From assembly GCF_964204645.1 (NCBI RefSeq), contig NC_134031.1, forward strand, positions 16,613,307 to 16,677,306: 64,000 nt of DNA, read 5' to 3'. Source of the DNA: Tubulanus polymorphus. Lineage: Eukaryota > Nemertea > Palaeonemertea > Tubulaniformes > Tubulanidae. Below, in pieces: positions 56,301 through 64,000 of this stretch. Numbering within the stretch: position 1 is the first letter of the stretch; every line of letters starts with the position of its first letter. The notes beneath the pieces were generated by a model, which was not told the origin of the DNA, made no database searches, and worked only from the letters and a program-made list of their open reading frames with translations. Position numbers and translations under genes: made by a program.

Positions 56301-59300
56301 CAGCCGATCTTGTCGCAGTATCAACACGGTGCAGTGAATCTGTATAGAATCTCAGTTGAACAGATGAATCTGCCATCGACTCGCGTTGTGAAAACTGTTA
56401 AATCGACCTCGTTGAGTACGACTTTAACCGGCTTGTTGCCGTGGAGGTACTATTCGCTAACAGTCACAGGTGTCAACACGATAGGACCGAGTCCACCGAG
56501 TCCAGCCGAGATTTTCCAGACTCTTCCAGGAGGTAGGTGATTTATACCATCTCTACTTACCTGGAAATCAGGGAAAAGTCGGGGAATTTTCCTTTCTTTG
56601 TAAAAGTCCGGGAATAGTCAGCATTGTAAAAAAGCTAAAAAATTAGGGAAAAGTCATGGAAATTTGTTGAGACCGCGTGTTAAGATAAATAGTTTCCGTC
56701 TATCGAGTCAGGGCAAACACTGTGCGTATCAGGGAATAGTCAGGGAAAAGCAAGTCAGACAAAAGTGGCCACCCTGTTTCATCTGAAATTGTCAAGTTCA
56801 GTTTGTATTTTCTAATGTATGTGTGTTTATTTTTAGTACCCAGTGGGCCTCCGCAGGATATAAAACTGGGTGTCAATAAATCGTCTATTTTCGTTACTTG
56901 GAAGGTAATCTTTAAAAATCCAACAACTGAGTTGCATGATCTGATTGGTAATGGGGTTCTGCTTAATGGCTTGTTTGTTTTTGTGTAGAGATATAATAGA
57001 TTCATGAAAGGTTTTTGTGCATTTAAAAGGAAAAAGGCATCTAATACATTGCTTCTGCTTCTAACTTCGATAGATATACTGTAGTACCCCAGCAAACTTG
57101 CCCTTGTATAAGATTTATCCAGATGATTTTGAGTTTTAGAACTTTTCTGTAGTCATACAATTTTGCTACATATATCTAGTCTTAACTAGCAATGGAATCA
57201 TTACCGGTAGTTATATAGTAACCATTATAACTGGTGTTGAGTAATTCCATATTGAACTGAAATCACGAAATTGAAAAAATAACAAATTCTGAATGGATTA
57301 AAGATGATTATTGTTCTCATATAATCTCGAAAGCCTTGTATATGTATAAGCGAATGAGAATATTTCGAGAGAAAAGCATTTATCAATTGCATGTTTTTGT
57401 CGTCTGCTGATGCGAAGGAAGTATGTTTGTTATTGTGTGTTAATACATCCTACTGTAGGAAGTAGCTGATGATCAATGTAACAGTATCATTCATGGATAT
57501 ATTTTACGTTACGGTGCTGCTTGTTGTAACTGGTCTCGTCAAGTGCAAATTAACCTGACTAATCAGCTTAACTATACTATAAGGTAATCAGTTTCTTTCA
57601 ATTGTGTTGTTGATGTTGTGCGTATTAAACCCACTAAAAGTGCAGCGGAAAAATTCTAAAATATTCTTAAAGATTTTGATGAAATTTGTGGTGCCATTTG
57701 CCCCTAATTATGACAGATGCGAATGCTGCTCTTTAGGGCGTTATATGAATGTTATCGCTGTGCTTCTTGTGTTAGAACATCTTATAAGTATGTCGCATTG
57801 ATTTGATGAGCCTCTTCAATCAAGAGCGATATTCCATTATTCTGATTGTTTCATATAAGTTTCATATCGAATTACAGTGAACTGAAACCATGGACAATGT
57901 ATTGGATTGAAATACGAGCTTTCACACGGCAAATACCGGGCGGCTTCGGTCCATTCTCGCAACGTTATGAGATCCGTACTTCACAACACGGTATGTAATA
58001 AGTGCTATTAATTCATGACTGGTAGCTACTAACTTATTTGGTTATTATCTTCAGATTTGCGAAGACTCTCAGTTTAATGTACATTTCATTATGATATTTT
58101 AGTTCCCGGTCCCGTTAAGAACGTGAAGGCTACTGCGATGTCGTATTCTGCTCTAATAAGTTGGGATACCCCGGATGAAAAGAATGGTGTCATAATACAT
58201 TATATCGTCACATACGTCACTATTGGCTCCGTAGAAACAACTACTGATCGCAGTTCTACCGTCGGTAATCAAAAACAAACTTCGTCTACTCGAACTTCAG
58301 TTTCTAACTCATCTAGAAGTACCGCTATCGCGAGTAGAACAACAGGTAAGATGCAAGTTATATTGAAATTTCTTTTCTAACTGCGATCATTTGAACAAGG
58401 AATGCAGTAAACCTCGCACAAACTGGGACTGGCAAAAATTGGTCAGAAGTAAGCGAAGTCTTGAGTTAAGGACAGGAAAATATGTTAGGAAGTTAGAAAA
58501 AGTTTGTTTTGAGTTAGTCGAGAGTCTGAGTTGACCGTGTATGTCCCAAGTAAGGCGAGGTTTACTGTATTTTTATTTCTCAAGTTTTTCGGTAACTCAG
58601 ACCGTGCTCGAATATCATTTGGGGACTTTACTCATTTTTAGCGATTCCATCAAAATCGAGGAAACGTCGACGAGAACCGTCGCATAACTCGACGCTTCGC
58701 ACTGTCACTACAAATGACACCGATGTTAGATTGGATTCTCTGCTGCCAAGCACGTTGTACAGCGTCAGTGTTAAAGCTGCCACCAAGGTCGGGCCGAGCG
58801 TTACACCTGTTACAATCACATTTACAACTTGTAAGTTTATCAGTCAGAAGGTTGTTCAGTCTTACCTATGGAAAGGTTATATTATCAGCATCTTGGAAAT
58901 GATTTCTTTTTAGTGCTTATGAATGTTGATTTTAACCCTGATAATACGATGTCTATTTCAGTATTCCCTCCAACCATTCCCTCTACCAAAGTCTCCCAAC
59001 CTATGACCTCTAGTACCTTGAAGTTAACTAGTAATGAAGGTTAGAGTATAATCTTAAAAAGCACCATCTCACAGAACATCTCACCGTGCACAATTGCTTG
59101 AACCATCTAGAATATTAAGGTTTTACTGGGGTTTTTTGCACATTGGATATTTCCATTTTAAGCAATCAATTCCTCTCGCACTAGTGAATTTTTCTACATT
59201 TTAACGAAGTATTTTTTTCATTCCTGGCAGTACAAGCTACAACTTCAACATCCGCGCCCTCAGGAGGTGGAAGGCAGTTGTCGGTGCTCGGGATTCCTGA

Positions 59301-61651
59301 ACATCACATGCCGTATTTCATCGGAGGATGTACCGCTGCTCTTCTGTTCATATTGATTGTTTTGATTATCGTAATCATTTGTTGTTGTCGAAAGAAGCGC
59401 AAGTCGCACGCGAAACCGATGAAGTTTTGTAAGTAATAAAACGCTGAAGTTAGGAAGGTCTATTTAGTAATATTTGTACCGTATTACATTTTATACTTCA
59501 TAATGTCATTTTCAGTCATTCCTCCTCCGAACATGCATGCGGATATCACAGACACGACAGACGATTTTAGTCTGACTGATAATCAGAGGTCTTTCGATGA
59601 CACTTTATCTTCATCGTCACCATCGATTGCCTCAACTGCTGCCGGAGACGTCAGAAAATCTGTAAAACCTAAATATTCCCAAAATTCTCAGCCTTCAATG
59701 GTGAGTCTTTATCTGAACTTATGACACTGATATATTATGATTATAAATCTAAAGGGGCTCCTTTCATCTTTGTGCAGGCAACACCATCTTCAGAAAATAC
59801 TGGACCATCGTCTTTGTCTTATGTGGGCTTGTCCACAAATTTGTCTTCAACTTCAACGCAACAGTTCTCAGGTAATGAAGTCATATCACATGGCACAGCG
59901 GCCGAGTGTTTTAAGCCACAGTTCACTGGTCTCGTCAATCTAAGGTTCGTGGGATTAAACTCTGGTAGCAACAGAGTTTCTTGGCCGAAGGTTCTTCCCT
60001 GGTCTCTCCCCTTAATTGGCAAAAAAGAAACATCAAACCTGCCAAAAATGCTCTGTGTGTTGAGGGAAAAAAATTAGTCATGAACTTTCAGTCAACTCAT
60101 TTTAATTTGCTGTGTATCAAATTCTCTGCCATTTTAGGAATCCCGAATCCCGGTTATAATTTACCGACTGATAGAGATTCGGAGCCATCTTTAACGACAT
60201 TATCATCTACGCACGCTTCTCCACCGGTCGCTACGTCTACTCCCGATTCAAAGGTTTCTAAGGTATGTCCGTAATTCAACCGTAGATAATGTATGAGTAG
60301 TTATGAAGATAATGATGACACAGACTGTGGGATTAATTTTATAGGTTTTCACTGATTACTATGACTCTAGTAGTACCCGGTACCTATTATCTGTAATGTA
60401 GGACTTTTGGTATGTGTATAAATATTGTAGTTAGTGCCAATTTTCTATGAATTTATTCTTTTTAATCGCGATCTTCTTCAGTAGCCTGTTAGCAATTTTT
60501 CAATGAATCGACGACCAGCAGTAGAAATTGTGTCTTTATAAAAGTTTTCTTAAATATTTCATACAAATATTTCATATATTCATCTTTCACATTATCTTAG
60601 ATAGATTTATCTAACACCATGCGTCGTTAATGAACTTTTCGCTTTGTGGAAGTTATCTTTTCAAGCTTCAATTGGCCGTGTCTACATTGCCATCTGATAA
60701 TGATAATGATAATGATAATGCTATATTGTGATATGTGCGATTCTTTTTTTATGCTTTCAGTATCATCGCAGGTAAACCTGAGTGATTGTATATGCTTGTG
60801 TGATGTTGTGCTTAACAAAATTTATATCAAATTTAAAGAAAAAATGCACCATTTCTTTGGAAGATAAAGGAATGTGGTTCACAAATATGTGTGTACATTA
60901 TCGAAACAAACATTGTTTGAAATGTGGTTGGTTTTGGTGAATTGTTGTCGTGAGGTGTGCTTAAACATTCTGTTACTCTGTACTAGAAGAAAAGTGGTTT
61001 AGATTCCATATTTTATCAAAATATATACCTGGCATAAGGAAAGTTACTGTAGTCCCAGGTTGCCTTTAGACTATAAATAGTGAATTTATTGAAACGTAGT
61101 AATTCCGACGAACAAAGGGTCCTAAATCTGAGTATCCTTCATGGATAAATGAGTTATGTTGATTTTTGCTACCACAAATATGGTTGAAGTGTATACGAGT
61201 GGCTGCAATTTTTTTCTGGGGTTATCCTCAGGGTTACCATGCTCTTGAATGTGGCAAGGAGAGTTCAGCACCAAAAATTGAGTATACCCGTGAACAAATA
61301 TGTCGAGTGCTATACTTGAAGGGGTACTCTGAATTGAGTATGTCTTGATAAATTCACCTTATATAAATAGGTCTTGGCTATAGACCTTTATCATTATTAT
61401 AGGGCCAGTAGATAGGTGGATTCGAGGTATTGACGTCAATATCACATTGTAATGATACTAAAATCCACTCTTTATGTTGTTTGTTTCAGAAGAGATCCAT
61501 TACCAAGAAGCATAATTTAAGAATGCGCAATAAAAACGCGGCGGCAATAGCTCGGGACCGCGAACGAAAATCGAGTTTCAATTGCGATGATATGGATATT
61601 CTGATCGACAATGAAGCGATCATCGTATTTGAGGAGAGAACAGTTCTATAA
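50328..61651 (+). CDS. Single-pass cell-surface receptor with eight Ig and five FN3 domains
   Basis: Thirty exons with fully consistent phases: 50328-50409, 50872-51153, 51507-51818, 52119-52409, 52487-52783, 53111-53264, 53349-53470, 53559-53672, 53747-53899, 53992-54107, 54191-54344, 54575-54787, 54875-54943, 55051-55180, 55261-55424, 55675-55809, 55899-56072, 56158-56228, 56304-56532, 56837-56904, 57459-57583, 57878-57990, 58103-58345, 58642-58830, 58962-59039, 59231-59428, 59516-59700, 59778-59871, 60138-60262, 61490-61651. The product is 1613 residues. After a signal peptide, eight Ig domains (28-786) each show Cys, Trp and a GxYxC-type end. Five FN3 domains span 787-1333. A Ser/Thr linker leads to the membrane helix (about 1387-1412), followed by CCCRKKRK and a disordered tail ending RTVL, a possible PDZ ligand. 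Each of Ig5-Ig8 and every FN3 domain is split by an intron. DCC/neogenin, Dscam and sidekick proteins are relatives in style, but their domain counts differ. Confidence 0.9.
54405..54500. repeat. Dispersed repeat with CTACCTATTCGGGAATAG core
   Basis: It matches, in inverse orientation, the sequence at about 50085-50220, including CGCTCTACCTATTC and TAGAGATTTTG. It lies in an intron of the receptor gene. Confidence 0.5.
55441..55576. repeat. GGTTCCATAGTC foldback MITE (receptor intron)
   Basis: CTGGGCCCAGTTCCATAGTC is mirrored by GACTATGGAACCGGCCCTC, around inverted TTAAGACTTG / GTCTTAAG words. Same family as 10846, 13036 and 61781. Confidence 0.65.
56561..56779. repeat. GTGGCCAC-type repeat, copy 3 (receptor intron)
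   Basis: It starts CTGGAAATCAGGGAAAAGTC and ends AAAAGTGGCCACCCTG, with repeated AGGGAA(A/T)AGTC words inside. It is inverted relative to the copy at 10314. Confidence 0.5.
56905..57458 (+). other. Receptor intron (554 bases)
   Basis: Splits the fourth FN3 domain between TGG AAG and GAA GTA. AT-rich, with no repeat or coding recognised. Confidence 0.5.
60263..61489 (+). other. Last intron of the receptor gene (1227 bases)
   Basis: Phase 0. It contains a short (TGATAA)n run at 60695-60720 and no other recognised structure. Open frames here (60627-60867, 61166-61348) show no domain. Confidence 0.5.
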
Positions 61652-61780
61652 AGTGTTCATTCATACTGCTGCAGTTACAACTCAATTTACGGAGCAAAAA
61701 CTTTAAAATCAGAGTTGCTCGCTTAAAAATAGAACAAATAGGCTGGGGATATTTTTACGGGTGTTGAATATCGCAATTTC

Positions 61781-61899
61781 TGGGGCCGGTTGCATAGTCA
61801 TGGCTTAGACTTAAGACCAACTTTGGTCTATAGTCAATTTAACAGTCTTAGGATTTGAGACCACTTTTGGACTTAAGTCACGACTGTGCAACTGGCCAC
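61781..61899. repeat. GGTTGCATAGTCATGG foldback MITE in the receptor 3' UTR
   Basis: TGGGGCCGGTTGCATAGTCA is mirrored by CGACTGTGCAACTGGCCAC, with inner GACTTAAGACC / GGACTTAAGTC. If transcribed, it would form a long hairpin in the mRNA. Confidence 0.65.
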
Positions 61900-62218
61900 T
61901 GTATCCTTTCTAAACAACCATAACCCCTTAAGCCTAAAGAAAGGGAAAGGAGTTATCCAACTGCTGATATTATTTTGTGGTGTTTTTTAAGTCACTAAGA
62001 GATTTATGTCTGTATGCAGACACTATGCATTATATATTCAACAAATGTTTGTTATTTTGTAAATTTTGTATTCAAATTTCTCGAGTGCTGTGGATTTTAA
62101 CGATATTCATATATTGATGTATTAATAATGTATTGTGTACATTATCTTTGTTATAAAAACCGTCCTTGATCTGCTGATTATGTTAATGTATTATTATGCA
62201 TGTATCACTTGTATTTAC

Positions 62219-62224
62219 AATAAA
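62219..62224 (+). promoter_or_regulatory. Poly(A) signal AATAAA of the Ig/FN3 receptor gene
   Basis: Canonical signal 568 bases after the stop at 61651. No other same-strand AATAAA was noticed closer. Confidence 0.6.
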
Positions 62225-62300
62225 TGTGAGGATTAATTAACCGTAACTGAACTTTACTACCTTACGTTGACAGTACTAACCAGTACCAGTAGTCATGCAT

Positions 62301-62379
62301 CTGGATCCAGTTCCACAGTTCTCAGTTAGAGTTAACTCTGAGTCAAATCTTAACTCACAACTGTGGAACTGGGTCCTGG
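62301..62379. repeat. Foldback MITE with CCAGTTCCACAGTT ends, copy 2
   Basis: GGATCCAGTTCCACAGTTCT and CAACTGTGGAACTGGGTCC are inverted around AGAGTTAACTCTGAGTC. The family is the one at 41611-41722. Confidence 0.65.
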
Positions 62380-62504
62380 GCATCTTCCAAAGTTGATTTA
62401 AGTTCCTCTAAGCGTTGATCGGGTTACCACAGTTCAGAATTTGTGTTAAAAGGACCTGTGGAGTTGTTCCTCGAGCAGGTAATAAACAATGCAAAAATGT
62501 GCAG

Positions 62505-62669
62505 GAATTGTCAGGACAGGACTTGATTAGAGCCAAGGATGATGATGACAGTAACATTGTTCAGCCAGGACAATCAAAAGCACTCCCAAAGCTCTCCTCG
62601 TCTCCCTCTAATGAGTCGGGACTGGTAGAATTCCACAGAGCCAAATTACAGCAATACCGTTCATTATAG
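62505..62669 (+). CDS. Candidate alternative last exon of the Ig/FN3 receptor
   Basis: An acceptor-like AATGTGCAG precedes a 54-codon frame starting ELSGQDLIRAK and ending RAKLQQYRSL before a stop. The frame is phase 0, which fits the phase-0 donor after the exon at 60138-60262. It could therefore replace the tail encoded at 61490-61651. The composition (acidic run, then Ser-rich) looks coding, but I recognise no domain. The open frame extends upstream to 62415, and another acceptor at about 62440 would also be in phase. It might instead belong to an independent transcript or be non-coding. Confidence 0.35.
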   Translation, partial: ELSGQDLIRAKDDDDSNIVQPGQSKALPKLSSSPSNESGLVEFHRAKLQQYRSL

Positions 62670-64000
62670 ACTTAAATATATTTATGTATATAAATTACTC
62701 ATAATATTTCCTCAACGATACAAAAAGATACATGTAGATTTTCAACTTGTTTTACAGCAAAAATGCAAAAATCATCATCTATGATATTATATGACATGCC
62801 GAATAGTACGTAGTAAAAGTTTGAAATTTGTTTTTGCGGAGATTTTTTTTGGATTGATATTTTCGATATTTTGCGATATATCGTACGGGACACACATGCA
62901 CAAAACATACAATGTATAGACTCGATCACAACACTGAAATGACAATACGTAGCTACAGGCTTACAGCCACCTCAATGCACTATTACAATTACCCTTCCCT
63001 AGTTTGATACCGGTCATAGGAGCCTGTTCCACAGTTGCGACCTATGATTATCAGACCAGGCTATGCCTATTTTGTTCTATCCAACCCTTGGAAACGGGTC
63101 ATATATCTATGATTTAAGTCGAATAAGTGTTGAGCATGGCAGACGTCAATACATCATGGCTGACGATGATTCAATGAATTTATTTCATCATAAACCCTAA
63201 ATCTCGCGTCTTATTGAACATTCCAGGAGCAGAATATCGAGTAAAATTTAACTACATAATTCGGTTTAAAAATTCTCTCTAAAACATAATAATACGTCCT
63301 CGTGTATACACTCGAAGTAAAACACTCGTAAAAATTTACCTTCGAAGCTTGATTTTTGGATAAAATCTCAGAGAACAAAATCAAAATACAGATATGCAGA
63401 CTTAGTTCCTTAAATATCGTACCCCCTCCCCCATCCCCTCCCCTGTATATGTGCATGTTTAAGCATTACGTATATAGGGAAAAAATTACCGGGTACGAAT
63501 ACTAATTAAATAGATCACCCCCCCTTTTCCCCAGCCCCCAATTTTAGCAAAAGCAGATCTTTAATACCAAATAAACATCGACTTGACTCCATCTAATGAC
63601 TTATCCCTCTTTCTATATACAATATACATGTCACAAATAAATAGCTATTCATTATGCCATTAAGATCGTAGCATTCCTAGATCTCGCCGTCAATTTTGAT
63701 TATGGTTAAGCTGTCATGATAATTATTCGATTTGATTTTCAGTTGATGTATCAGTTCAGGTGGGTTTTGTCGATATCCGATTCATAATCTTCTATCGATG
63801 CATTTCATTCGGACCTTTCATCGGTTTTGTACATAGTTCAACGATCGATTTTGTCAAAGCACATATAAATAGTACAGTAGAGAGCCCGCTCAAAATCCGG
63901 ATTTGATCATTTTATGACCGATGAAATTCATCTGGTTTACAGAGTAATCCGGATCAAAAAAAATCTTATTTTACTTCTACTCGTGAATAGATGGACTATA
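62670..64000. other. Terminal stretch without a supported gene
   Basis: AT-rich sequence with C-runs (63420-63540). At 63875 a pogo-like end (CAGTAGAGAGCCCGCTC) starts an element cut by the window edge. Minus frames at 62699-62929 and 63211-63456 show no domain. Confidence 0.4.
63875..64000. mobile_element. pogo-like element, truncated by the window end
   Basis: TA followed by CAGTAGAGAGCCCGCTC resembles the left end of the element at 38417. The right end is outside the window. Confidence 0.45.

Larger units (their letters stand above)
61652..62504 (+). other. 3' UTR and flank of the receptor gene
   Basis: It contains a foldback MITE at 61781-61899 (in the 3' UTR), a poly(A) signal at 62219-62224 and a second foldback at 62301-62379. 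Confidence 0.55.

Noticed and set aside
50328-61651. Naming the receptor as DCC, neogenin, Dscam or sidekick
   Set aside because: Domain counts do not match any of these, and I saw no family-specific tail motif, so no symbol is given.
1-64000. CRISPR arrays, bacterial operons, integrases or phage genes
   Set aside because: The sequence is intron-rich animal DNA. No regularly spaced direct repeats or prokaryotic gene order occur.

Overview
The window is animal nuclear DNA. It is AT-rich, its genes are split by many GT-AG introns, AATAAA signals are present, and the intergenic space is full of small foldback transposons. The gene set points to an invertebrate, most likely a lophotrochozoan and possibly a mollusc: an intronless array of class A receptors, a p67phox-like oxidase activator, DAXX, an atypical C-type lectin and a large Ig/FN3 receptor. 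I cannot fix the species. All exon models below were built by hand from splice sites and reading phase.

Layout. 397-4140 (+) holds the last four exons of an unrecognised gene. 8847-15404 (-) holds a 14-exon partial gene with two tandem nucleoside 2-deoxyribosyltransferase-like domains, preceded by EF-hand-like exons. 16650-31827 holds six intronless receptor genes: four on minus (one broken by a 4-base deletion), then two on plus. Around and between them lie a 1.35 kb inverted repeat and other repeats. 32253-34442 (-) is a single-exon ankyrin-repeat/SOCS-box gene. It diverges from 35820-37885 (+), a p67phox/NoxA1-like gene without SH3 or PB1 domains. 38681-39661 (-) is a secreted C-type lectin-like gene. 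42456-49378 (-) is a complete nine-exon DAXX gene with many SUMO-interaction-like motifs. 50328-61651 (+) is a 30-exon receptor with eight Ig and five FN3 domains, one membrane helix and a tail ending in a possible PDZ ligand. A candidate alternative last exon follows at 62505-62669.

The genes are not an operon or pathway. Two pairs are head to head and may share promoter DNA: the ankyrin-SOCS gene with the p67phox-like gene, and DAXX with the Ig/FN3 receptor. The receptor array is the most dynamic part. It shows two promoter types, inverted duplication, a frameshifted copy, and one receptor whose C-terminus comes from a misplaced piece of another receptor. The least familiar gene is the tandem deoxyribosyltransferase-like one, and the most testable molecular ideas are the DAXX SIM array and the loss of Rac-contact residues in the p67phox-like protein.
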